Positions 1 to 7,130 of a DNA stretch of 18,079 bases are shown here, piece after piece. The DNA comes from an uncultured bacterium (lineage in GTDB: Bacteria; Cyanobacteriota; Vampirovibrionia; Gastranaerophilales; Gastranaerophilaceae). Both the position numbers and the translations under genes were made by a program. Each line of letters begins with the position of its first letter. Within the stretch, counting starts at the first letter, position 1. Below the pieces are notes generated by a model. It worked only from the letters and a program-made list of their open reading frames with translations, was not told the DNA's origin and made no database searches. The stretch is from NCBI GenBank assembly GCA_900550295.1, contig URRM01000028.1, positions 1 to 18,079 on the forward strand, written 5' to 3'.

Positions 1-15
1 TTTATTGTTTATTTA

Positions 16-474
16 TTAATCTTTAATTCTAAACATTTTTTTGAAGAAATCTTTAACTTTTTGAACGAATGTTGGTTTTTCTGCTGTAACAGCAGTCGTT
101 TGTTCTGAATTTTCTTCTGTTTTAGGAGTTATAACTTGAACTGTTTTTACAGTGTAAGCTTGCATATCTTGTCCAACCGGTTGAATTGAAGTTGTTTGTA
201 CTTCTTCTGAAATATACATTGGACGTCTTAAGTCTTCCCATTTTTTCTTTAACTTTTCTTGAGGAGTCATTTCAACGGGTTTACCTAGTCCTGCAAATTT
301 ATCAGGTTTATAATCTCTTGGCGGAATAATGCCTTGTCTTGTAAATGAATCTTGAAGTTCACTAAGACTTAATTCTTGTCTATGGCATGCACAATGTTCA
401 CAGTTACAATTTTTGGCTTGCATTACTGTTGGGGCTTGTGAATATTGAGATGTAGTAGGATTTATGCCTAACAT
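16..474 (-). CDS. Small Cys-cluster protein of unknown function
   Basis: A 152-residue protein that I do not recognise. Near the N-terminus (residues 23-31) it has a dense cluster, CNCEHCACH: four Cys in a CxCxxCxC pattern with two His, which could bind a metal or form disulfides. The middle is polar and probably disordered, rich in Thr, Gln, Glu and Pro. The last 16 residues form a basic, aromatic amphipathic stretch (VQKVKDFFKKMFRIKD) that could lie on a membrane or bind nucleic acid. There is no signal peptide or clear transmembrane segment. The start is well supported: an AGGAAGGA ribosome binding site lies 7 bases upstream of the ATG. It follows the DUF3536 GH57 gene by 86 bases on the same strand, and that gap holds an inverted repeat overlapping the binding site. 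That the frame is real is likely; any function is unknown. Confidence 0.75.
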   Translation of the reverse strand: MLGINPTTSQYSQAPTVMQAKNCNCEHCACHRQELSLSELQDSFTRQGIIPPRDYKPDKFAGLGKPVEMTPQEKLKKKWEDLRRPMYISEEVQTTSIQPVGQDMQAYTVKTVQVITPKTEENSEQTTAVTAEKPTFVQKVKDFFKKMFRIKD

Positions 475-477
475 AAT

Positions 478-527
478 AAAATCCTTCCTTTGTAATTACA
501 TATACTGTAACACTCGTGAAGGATTTT
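478..527 (-). promoter_or_regulatory. Inverted repeat overlapping the RBS of the Cys-cluster gene
   Basis: A perfect 10-base inverted repeat (478-487 AAAATCCTTC, 518-527 GAAGGATTTT) encloses 30 bases that hold a second small repeat, TTACA-N5-TGTAA (496-510). Read on the minus strand, the 3' arm GAAGGATTTT contains the ribosome binding site and ends 3 bases before the ATG at 474. An A-run precedes the 5' arm on that strand, and UUUUAUU runs from the 3' arm up to the ATG. It could be a terminator for the GH57 gene, a fold that hides the ribosome binding site, or both. On the plus strand the repeat is followed by seven T, so it would also terminate in that direction. Confidence 0.6.
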
Positions 528-560
528 TTTGCTATTTTATTTCGGAAATTTTACGATTGT

Positions 561-3059
561 TTACATTCCACTAAGCATTGCTTTGTCCATTTTATTTTTG
601 TAGAATTCAGTATTGATATTTAATCTTCTACCTATTTCAAGCAACATATCAACAAACTCTCTATCAGTTTCGTTTTTAATATCAGTGATATTGTCAATAT
701 ATTCACCAACTTCGTGGAAAATTCTTGAAAAATAGATGTTTTGAGCCTCTTTTATTTCTACTTTTAAATCAAGTTTTTCAATAAAATCAAATATTTCAAG
801 AGTTGCTTCAGCTTGATGTATTTCAATGCTGTTTGCTAATCTGTTAATATTTTGTAAAAGTTTATGGCTAAAGAATTCGCTTGAAGGTCTTTTATCAATT
901 TCAATACCAATGTTTTTTGCCTCAAGGTTAATATCTGCAGCTTGTTGAATAACTTGAGGATCAAGGTAACTCTTTGAATCTTTAATCAATTTATTGAATT
1001 GTTGAGCAAGAGTATAACCTGCCGCAAGTTTGAATTCATCAGGAATGCTTAAACCTAAACTTTGCATTTGATAAATTGAATCTTTACCTTCGTTATATAA
1101 TTCATTGTATGTTTGTGCGAATTTGTCCATTCTGCCTTTTAGCATAATTTCTAAAATCTTGCGACGTTCTTCAATGAAGATATCTTTTAGTGTGAAGTAT
1201 TCAGTACCAAAATACTCATCAATTGCTCTAATAATTTCAGTTAGAGGATTTAACATGAATGTTCTTACAAGTTCTTTTTGTAATTTTGTATATTCAGTTT
1301 CTGACTCAAATTCTCTAATTGCACAGTGGAAATCGCCACCTTGATATTGCATTAAAACGAACATTAAATCTGATTTTTTAAGTGTAACTTTTGAAAGAAC
1401 TTCAATATGTCCAATTACAAAATTCATGTTACCTTTTTGAACTTTTTTATAAGATTTTCTGTTTATTTTATAGCAATAAACATCTTGTTCGTCATCAAAA
1501 TCTTCATAAAGAGAGCTTATTGCCCACAACGATGCAATTTGTTTTACAGTTACAACAGATGGTTTTACGAATCTTTCGTAAATATCTTTTCCGTTGCCAT
1601 ATTCTTTGAAATTACTTTGAGCATTGCTTAAGATATCTAAGAACTTACTTTCCAAATCTTTAGTTGTAAAGTTTTCAGCAAGTTGCATTGCTCTTGCTGC
1701 GTATTTCATTATTTGTGTTGTTTCAATGCCTGAAATTTCAGAGAAAAACCAACCGCAACTTGTATACATTAACATTGCTTGACGTTGAATTTCTAGCAAT
1801 TCCATGCCATTAACTTTTTCTTCATCCGAAAGTTCAGGTAAGAAATTTTCATCTTGAAAATGCTTAATTGCACGTTCTGTTCTGTCTAAAATAACATCAA
1901 TGTATCTATTTCTTACTGTCCAAGGATCTTCTTTGAAGTATTTTTGACCTTCTTTTTCAAAAATAATTGAAAGTTCATCACGTAGATAGTCAAGAGCTTC
2001 ACGTAACGGTTTTCTCCATTTTTGGTTCCAGCCTGGGTGTCCGCCTGTAGAGCAACCGCAGTCTTCTTTCCAACGACCAACGCCGTGAAAACAGCTCCAA
2101 GATGAAGCTTGTTTTATATCAACTTCCCAGTCACTTCTAAATTTGTCTAGGAATTCACCATAATTTGTAAGTGTGAAACCTTCATCTTCAGCTCTGATTT
2201 TAAGTACATATGCCAAAGCCATATCACCAAATTTTGTATGGTGACCATAACTTTCGCCGTCTGTTGCAATATTAACAAGTTGATTAAAATCTCTTGATGG
2301 AGAGATACCTTCTTTTAATCGTTTAATAAACTTATTGCCGTCTTTTAAAAGTTCATCAAAAGCTACAGATTTTGAAATTGCACCGTCATAGAAGAATAAA
2401 TCAATGTATTTTCCTGGCGCTGATTTTATGTAATATCTGTAAGAACGAGCTGGATCAATATTGCCCCAACTTACATCTTGCCAATTTGAATCAGGAATGC
2501 GTTTGATTCTTTGAGCTTGGTATGGTGAAAGGACTGTAAATTTGATACCGTTTTCAACTAAAACTCTTAATGTATCATCGTCAACAGCTGTTTCTGCAAG
2601 CCACATACCTTCCGGTTGGCGTCCAAATCGATAAACAAAATCTCTAATACCCCATTTTACCTGAGTAATTTTATCGTGTTCATTTGCAAGTGGCATAATC
2701 ATATGATTATAAACTTGTGCTATTGCGTTACCGTGTCCATCGTGTTCCAGTACGCTTTTAATATCTGCTTTTATAATTCTGTCATATGCATGTGGTGCAT
2801 GCTCTTCCATCCAAGATAAAAGTGTTGGACCAAAGTTAAAACTCATTCTTTCATAGTTGTTTACAATGTCAAGAATACGATTTCTGTTATCAACGATTTT
2901 TGATGCAGAATTTGGATTGTAACACTCATTGTTTACTCTTTCATTCCAGTCATGACAAGGTAATGCACTATCTTGTAATTCAATAGATTCCAACCACGGA
3001 TTTTCTCTAGGTGGTTGATAAAAGTGACCATGTATTGTTAAAAAATTCTTATTACTCAT
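561..3059 (-). CDS. GH57 family glycoside hydrolase, DUF3536 type
   Basis: An 832-residue cytoplasmic protein of the glycoside hydrolase 57 superfamily. The N-terminal half carries the GH57 barrel motifs: HGH at residues 10-12 (FLTIHGHFYQPP), the probable nucleophile Glu156 in GMWLAETAVD, and the probable acid Asp267 in ATDGESYGHH. A Cys-rich stretch follows (WSCFHGVGRWKEDCGC). The C-terminal half is a long helical region of the DUF3536 type. GH57 members cleave or transfer alpha-glucans, but the substrate of DUF3536 proteins is not established to my knowledge, so the exact reaction is left open. There is no signal peptide. The ATG lies 10 bases after GGAG, which sits at the edge of an inverted repeat. 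It lies downstream of the secreted OB-fold-like gene and upstream of the Cys-cluster gene, all on the same strand. A second GH57 enzyme lies at 15728-17455. Confidence 0.9.
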   Translation of the reverse strand: MSNKNFLTIHGHFYQPPRENPWLESIELQDSALPCHDWNERVNNECYNPNSASKIVDNRNRILDIVNNYERMSFNFGPTLLSWMEEHAPHAYDRIIKADIKSVLEHDGHGNAIAQVYNHMIMPLANEHDKITQVKWGIRDFVYRFGRQPEGMWLAETAVDDDTLRVLVENGIKFTVLSPYQAQRIKRIPDSNWQDVSWGNIDPARSYRYYIKSAPGKYIDLFFYDGAISKSVAFDELLKDGNKFIKRLKEGISPSRDFNQLVNIATDGESYGHHTKFGDMALAYVLKIRAEDEGFTLTNYGEFLDKFRSDWEVDIKQASSWSCFHGVGRWKEDCGCSTGGHPGWNQKWRKPLREALDYLRDELSIIFEKEGQKYFKEDPWTVRNRYIDVILDRTERAIKHFQDENFLPELSDEEKVNGMELLEIQRQAMLMYTSCGWFFSEISGIETTQIMKYAARAMQLAENFTTKDLESKFLDILSNAQSNFKEYGNGKDIYERFVKPSVVTVKQIASLWAISSLYEDFDDEQDVYCYKINRKSYKKVQKGNMNFVIGHIEVLSKVTLKKSDLMFVLMQYQGGDFHCAIREFESETEYTKLQKELVRTFMLNPLTEIIRAIDEYFGTEYFTLKDIFIEERRKILEIMLKGRMDKFAQTYNELYNEGKDSIYQMQSLGLSIPDEFKLAAGYTLAQQFNKLIKDSKSYLDPQVIQQAADINLEAKNIGIEIDKRPSSEFFSHKLLQNINRLANSIEIHQAEATLEIFDFIEKLDLKVEIKEAQNIYFSRIFHEVGEYIDNITDIKNETDREFVDMLLEIGRRLNINTEFYKNKMDKAMLSGM

Positions 3060-3060
3060 A

Positions 3061-3094
3061 ATAAAATTACTCCATATTTATGAAGTAATTTTAT
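3061..3094 (-). promoter_or_regulatory. Inverted repeat ending at the GH57 (DUF3536) start codon
   Basis: A perfect 11-base inverted repeat (3061-3071 and 3084-3094, ATAAAATTACT / AGTAATTTTAT) with a 12-base loop. On the minus strand its 3' arm ends one base before the ATG at 3059, and the GGAG ribosome binding site straddles loop and stem. Only one GC pair is present, so the fold is weak. It may be a poor terminator for the upstream OB-fold gene or a modulator of translation. A separate 7-base repeat (CTATTTG 3102-3108, CAAATAG 3121-3127) lies right after the upstream stop codon, without a T-run. Confidence 0.4.
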
Positions 3095-3128
3095 CATATC
3101 TCTATTTGGGAGTATTCATACAAATAGT

Positions 3129-3704
3129 CTATTTAGTAGCTGTAGTCTTTTTATCTTTTGTTTTTGATGAGATTACTTTAAAATCTTCTACTTCTAACCA
3201 TACATCACCTAAAGCATTTGAAAATACTAAACCTGAATATTCAATAACGTCACCGGTTTCCAGGTCGATATTCTTTTCTGCAACGTCACGTTTTAAGAAA
3301 TTCTTTAACTCAGATAATGGAATAACGTTTGTTACGTTATCACGACAAATTAAGAATGTAATATATTTTTGAGAACTTCTCATTGCAGGTTTGTAGTCTA
3401 GACCTAAGCTAGAAAATTTATCAAATTTAGCTCTGATTTTAACTCTTTTATTCACAAATGCATTTGGATGAGCAACTAAATCAAGAGGTTTTACCGATGT
3501 ATATGTGTAATTTTGTGCCGGTGTTACCACAACAGGTTTTGTAGATTTTGCCGGTATTGTTGTAAATGATTTGTTTGCAGGTGCAACTTTTGCTTTTGCA
3601 GGTTGTTTGGCTGGAGCATTTGCTGCCATCAATTGAGTTGAGCCAACTCCACCAACAAACATCATTAAAGCTACTGATACTACCAATATATTAAACTTTT
3701 TCAT
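3129..3704 (-). CDS. Secreted OB-fold-like protein of unknown function
   Basis: A 191-residue protein using the ATG at 3704. An in-frame GTG at 3737 would add 11 residues (MIQWRKKKGQF) ahead of an otherwise normal signal peptide, whereas the ATG has an AAAGGA ribosome binding site 7 bases upstream, so the shorter form is chosen. Residues 1-24 are a signal peptide (MKKFNILVVSVALMMFVGG, then an Ala-rich cleavage region MAANA). An Ala/Pro/Lys-rich linker follows. The C-terminal part reads as a small beta-barrel: a conserved 'HPNAFVNKRVKIRAKF' strand pair, a central 'SSQKYITFLICRDNVTNVIP' segment, and 'LETGDVIEYSGLVFS' then 'VWLEVEDFKVI'. This pattern resembles OB-fold periplasmic proteins; that is inference, not recognition of a named family. 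It is probably periplasmic or lipid-associated. It is the first gene of the minus-strand set that includes the GH57 gene. Confidence 0.75.
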   Translation of the reverse strand: MKKFNILVVSVALMMFVGGVGSTQLMAANAPAKQPAKAKVAPANKSFTTIPAKSTKPVVVTPAQNYTYTSVKPLDLVAHPNAFVNKRVKIRAKFDKFSSLGLDYKPAMRSSQKYITFLICRDNVTNVIPLSELKNFLKRDVAEKNIDLETGDVIEYSGLVFSNALGDVWLEVEDFKVISSKTKDKKTTATK

Positions 3705-3727
3705 GAATTGTCCTTTCTTTTTCCTCC

Positions 3728-3754
3728 ATTGTATCACAACAAATATTATTTGTT
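3728..3754 (-). promoter_or_regulatory. Extended -10 promoter with adjacent palindrome
   Basis: On the minus strand, TGATACAAT (3736-3728) is a good extended -10 element (TGnTACAAT). It would start transcription near 3721, about 17 bases before the ATG at 3704 and just ahead of the AAAGGA site. There is no good -35. In its place lies a perfect inverted repeat, AACAAAT-ATT-ATTTGTT (3738-3754), which could be an operator for an activator or repressor. Confidence 0.5.
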
Positions 3755-4031
3755 ATTACCCATATATCGTTATTTTATTAAATTTATCAAAATATTATAA
3801 ATGCTTGTTTGTGGCTCTATAATTGCTTGTATACTTTAAATTTTAGCAAATAAAAGTCTATCAGTATAAATATAATTTAATATTTTGTTAAAATAATTAA
3901 GCGGGCATGGTTTTTTTTGTTTATTGTGTGCTAGTATATAATTATATAATTGTGCTGAAGTATTGTACTGGAAGAAAATAATATATTTTAGCATTAGAGG
4001 AAATACAACTATTACATAGAAATTTGGGAAA
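3755..4031 (+). promoter_or_regulatory. AT-rich upstream region of the pilus/secretion operon
   Basis: Together with the palindrome beside it this is a 294-base gene-free gap between divergent genes. It holds several TATAAT-like hexamers; the best are 3937-3942 and 3945-3950, with a possible TTATTG -35 at 3921-3926, 18 bases before the second. A run of eight T (3911-3918) precedes them. No RNA gene or clear hairpin was seen. AGAGGAAA near 3996 is too far from the ATG at 4032 to be its ribosome binding site. Confidence 0.4.
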
Positions 4032-4946
4032 ATGATTAGCGGATTTAGTAACGAAAGAGTTAATTATAGAACAAGGTACCTACAATTCCCGTCAACATTG
4101 ACAGAAAGCGTACCGTCAATAAGTAAGCCAACAGTTCATGTTATTAAAATTAGATTTAATAACATTTTTAAGAATGATAAAATTTTATTTGCTGTAATCT
4201 CTGTAGCCTTAAGTTTGGCATCATTAGTAGTGGGTTACGGTCTATATTCTACGTATAATAATGTTATTTCCAATGAAGAAGTGATTGAAGGTCAAAATAT
4301 TGTAGCAATGGACGAATTAAATGCTATTAGTGCCGAAGATGCAGGTATTTCAGTTATGAACAAGGCTGGATTATCCGGTGGAACTGCAGGTTCTGCTCAA
4401 GGTGGAAACTATTTGGCGTTTAATAATGGCGGAGGAATAGATCCAAATTCGATGTTGCTTGCAAGTGGTGAATCTAAAGCAACTGGTAAGGAAGCTCTAA
4501 CTTCGAAAAAAGCTGTAGTAGACGTAGATGAAAAAGTGGTTCTAAATCCATTTTTACCGGCAAATGAAGCAGTTGTTAAGAAGGTTGTAAAGGTAAAACC
4601 AAATCCAAATTATGTTATGCCTCCAACAACCCTAAATTCATCTCCGGATGCAAATACATTACTAAAAACATCAGTGTCAGGTATTATGTATGATGCATAT
4701 AGCCCTTCTGCAATCATTAAGATTTCAGGTACTGACTATTTTGTTAAAAAAGGTGATGTTATTCAAGGATTCAAAATTATTGGTATTAATCAAAAATCGG
4801 TTGTTATCAAAAAAGGAAACAACATATATGATGCAAGAATTGGTATAATTCTTGCGACAATTAAACCTAATACAACAGGTACTGCAAATATTAATAGAAA
4901 ATTCGGTGGTTCGCCATCAACAAGAAATGTAAGTTACAGAAGATAA
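4032..4946 (+). CDS. PilP/GspC-like inner-membrane protein of a pilus/secretion system
   Basis: A 304-residue bitopic protein. A single transmembrane helix spans about residues 51-72 (ILFAVISVALSLASLVVGYG), preceded by a basic cytoplasmic N-terminus. A Gly/Ser/Asn-rich periplasmic linker follows, with an LNPFLP motif (171-176) like the DPF motif of PilP. Residues 211-275 form a small beta domain (VSGIMYDAYSPSAIIKI, YFVKKGDVIQGFKIIGI) of the PilP/GspC homology-region kind, which contacts the secretin periplasmic domains. Being first in the operon, 35 bases before the secretin, fits this role: in both type IV pili and type II secretion this protein links inner membrane and secretin. The ATG has only a weak upstream GGGAA, but an in-frame TAG just before it excludes a longer start, and the next Met is beyond the helix. 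Family is inferred from topology, the C-terminal motif and context. Confidence 0.7.
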   Translation: MISGFSNERVNYRTRYLQFPSTLTESVPSISKPTVHVIKIRFNNIFKNDKILFAVISVALSLASLVVGYGLYSTYNNVISNEEVIEGQNIVAMDELNAISAEDAGISVMNKAGLSGGTAGSAQGGNYLAFNNGGGIDPNSMLLASGESKATGKEALTSKKAVVDVDEKVVLNPFLPANEAVVKKVVKVKPNPNYVMPPTTLNSSPDANTLLKTSVSGIMYDAYSPSAIIKISGTDYFVKKGDVIQGFKIIGINQKSVVIKKGNNIYDARIGIILATIKPNTTGTANINRKFGGSPSTRNVSYRR

Positions 4947-4981
4947 TAATAAATATAAAACAACATAATCGGGAGTAAGGA

Positions 4982-7117
4982 ATGATAAAAATTAACTATA
5001 AACTTTGTGGAGCATGCATAGTTTTAGCAATTATCGCAATAATGACAAAATCATTTGCATTGGCAGCAAATGATTTTCTGGCGTATGTAAATCCATCATC
5101 AAATGTAAAACCAGTTTTGAGAAATAACACTACTTCTTCTCAATTAAGTTTATATGGTGATACAAGAATTACAAAATCTAATGCGAAAATTACTTTGAGT
5201 TTAAAAGACTCTGATGTACAACCTGTACTAAGAATGTTTGCAGATAAAGCAGGTTTAAATATTGTTTTTCATGAATCGGCAAAGGGAAAAGTTACTCTTG
5301 ATTTGGTAAATGTTCCTTTAAACGATGCATTTAGAATGGTTTTACAAATTACCAACTTAACTTACTATTTGGACGGCAGAACTTTAGTTGTTTCATCTTC
5401 TGATTTCGCTCGTTCAACAGGTTGGTCAAAACAAACAATGACATCAATTCCTGTAAATTACGTTGATGCAGCAATGATTGCAAACTTCTTAAATCAAAAT
5501 ATATTTTCAAAAAATACTCCTGGGTTATCAAACTGGGATGTTGTTGTAACTAACGCAGTTGCAAATGAATTGTTGGTATTTGGTACTGCAAACGATGTTG
5601 CAATGGCAAAGAAAATTGTAGCAAAATTTGACGTACCTCCGGTTTCTACAACGTATACTTTAAAACATACAACACCGGCAGAAATGGCTAATTTGGTATG
5701 TAATATGTTGAGAATGATAAACGGTGAAACAGATGTTCAGTCAGATTCTCAATCTTGGGGTGAAGCTGCTCAACAAGGTTCAAATGGCGGTTCAAGTCAA
5801 AATGCTCAACCAAATAACAACAATGCAAGAAATGGTGGTGCTACAGGATTTGCTGCTAATATTCCATCTCAACGTAAATTCTTTAATTTTGACAGATTTA
5901 ATGGTCGAGGTGGTGTAGTAACAGGTTTTGCATCTTCAGGTGGTTCATCTGGAGGTAGTTCAGGCGGAAGTTCAGGCTCAGGTTCAGGTTCAGGAAGCAC
6001 AGATTCAGGCTTGAGTTTAGGTACAAACGTCGTAGCTTGTTCTGTTGATAAAGACGGTGTTACAACCGGTATTGAAGACAGCGATTCAAATAGTTCTAAT
6101 AACGATAGTAGTAGTAACAGTAGCAGTAGTAGTTCAAATAAAAATTCAGGTTCAACTTCAGCAAGTGATAGTGTAAGAATGAGATCATTTGGTGATTTGA
6201 AAATGATTGTAAGTTATTTCCCACAAAGGGGTACTCTTCAAATTACAGGTGGTTCAAAACAACAACTAAAATTAATTAGCAACTTTATTAAAGAACAAGA
6301 TGTTAAAATTCCTCAAGCATATTTGGATATTTCAGTTCTTGAATTATCAGAAGACGGAACAAGAACATTCTCTAATAGTTGGAGTATAGGTTCTCCAAAC
6401 TTTGTAGCAACTTTCTCCGGTCCAGATGGTGCTACTGACACTGATCCGATTATTTTTGGTCCACAAAATAACCTTTATAAAGCAACATTTCCTTCAATTA
6501 ACGTTATGTGGTATATCAACTACGTAGTGTTAAATAAAAAAGGTCGTGTAGTTGCAAATCCAAAAATTATGTTAACAAGTGGTCAACAATCTGTAATTGA
6601 CTTGACAGAAGACTATGTAGAAAAAGTAACTGCAGAAATCATTACATCTTCAAGCGGATCAGCATCAGGTGTTCAAAGAAGATATGATATTGGTAGTGAT
6701 ATGGGCTTGAAATTTACAATTGTGCCATTTATTAGCCCTGACGGATATGTATCATTGAATATTGATGCATCATATAAAACATTAAAAGATCAACAAAAGG
6801 CTCAGTTGGTTCAAGATGGTGTAACCGCAGAAGAACTTGTTGCGACATTATTGAATAATCGTTCAGTAAATCTTAAGAATGTACGTATCAAAGATGGTGA
6901 AACTTTAATCATCGGTGGTTTGATGAAGGAAAATGAATCTAAGAACGTAGGTAAAATACCGTTCCTAGGTGACATTCCGATAATTGGTGTAGTATTTAGA
7001 AGTACATCAACTCAAAAACAAAAATCTGAAATGCTTATTATGTTAACTCCAAAAATTTTAAAAGATGCGGAAGATATTGGTGTTGACTATAATAACGACA
7101 ACGATAATTCGTTATAG
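4982..7117 (+). CDS. Secretin, PilQ/GspD-like outer-membrane channel
   Basis: A 711-residue secretin that would form the multimeric outer-membrane gate of a type IV pilus or type II secretion system. Residues 1-28 are a signal peptide ending in FALA. N0-like domain about 69-138 (ITLSLKDSDVQPVLRMFADK), N1-like about 153-217, a further N-domain from 223 (TYTLKHTTPAEMANLV). That domain is interrupted by a Ser/Gly/Asn-rich insert of about 145 residues (250-398) before resuming at RGTLQITGGSKQQLKLI. The C-terminal secretin domain holds VVANPKIMLTSGQ, LKFTIVPFISPDGYVSLNI and the hallmark VGKIPFLGDIPIIG (656-669). A GGGAG site 6 bases before the ATG supports the start. Second gene of the operon, 13 bases before the ATPase gene. 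Secretin identity is near certain; pilus versus secretion cannot be settled here, since no pilin or PilT is in view. Confidence 0.96.
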   Translation: MIKINYKLCGACIVLAIIAIMTKSFALAANDFLAYVNPSSNVKPVLRNNTTSSQLSLYGDTRITKSNAKITLSLKDSDVQPVLRMFADKAGLNIVFHESAKGKVTLDLVNVPLNDAFRMVLQITNLTYYLDGRTLVVSSSDFARSTGWSKQTMTSIPVNYVDAAMIANFLNQNIFSKNTPGLSNWDVVVTNAVANELLVFGTANDVAMAKKIVAKFDVPPVSTTYTLKHTTPAEMANLVCNMLRMINGETDVQSDSQSWGEAAQQGSNGGSSQNAQPNNNNARNGGATGFAANIPSQRKFFNFDRFNGRGGVVTGFASSGGSSGGSSGGSSGSGSGSGSTDSGLSLGTNVVACSVDKDGVTTGIEDSDSNSSNNDSSSNSSSSSSNKNSGSTSASDSVRMRSFGDLKMIVSYFPQRGTLQITGGSKQQLKLISNFIKEQDVKIPQAYLDISVLELSEDGTRTFSNSWSIGSPNFVATFSGPDGATDTDPIIFGPQNNLYKATFPSINVMWYINYVVLNKKGRVVANPKIMLTSGQQSVIDLTEDYVEKVTAEIITSSSGSASGVQRRYDIGSDMGLKFTIVPFISPDGYVSLNIDASYKTLKDQQKAQLVQDGVTAEELVATLLNNRSVNLKNVRIKDGETLIIGGLMKENESKNVGKIPFLGDIPIIGVVFRSTSTQKQKSEMLIMLTPKILKDAEDIGVDYNNDNDNSL
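5935..6150 (+). repeat. Low-complexity Gly/Ser and poly-Ser coding repeat in the secretin
   Basis: Two adjoining simple repeats inside the secretin gene. At about 5935-5998 there are degenerate TCAGG(T/A/C) units encoding Gly-Ser runs. At 6107-6133 there is a run of nine AGT/AGC/AAC codons (eight Ser, one Asn), then more Ser/Asn codons. Repeats of this kind can gain or lose units by strand slippage, in steps of three where the unit is a codon. Confidence 0.8.
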
Positions 7118-7130
7118 ATGACAAAATAAC

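Noticed and set aside
3705..3737. GTG start adding 11 residues to the secreted OB-fold-like protein
   Set aside because: The ATG at 3704 has a well-placed AAAGGA site and begins a normal signal peptide, and the predicted transcription start near 3721 would exclude the GTG.
3755..4031. Possible tRNA or small RNA gene in the AT-rich gap
   Set aside because: No cloverleaf pattern, no GC-rich stem and no terminator-like hairpin could be found.
6107..6133. Short AGT-rich repeat as a possible CRISPR or satellite element
   Set aside because: It is in frame within the secretin gene and encodes poly-Ser; there are no spacers and no unit longer than a codon.
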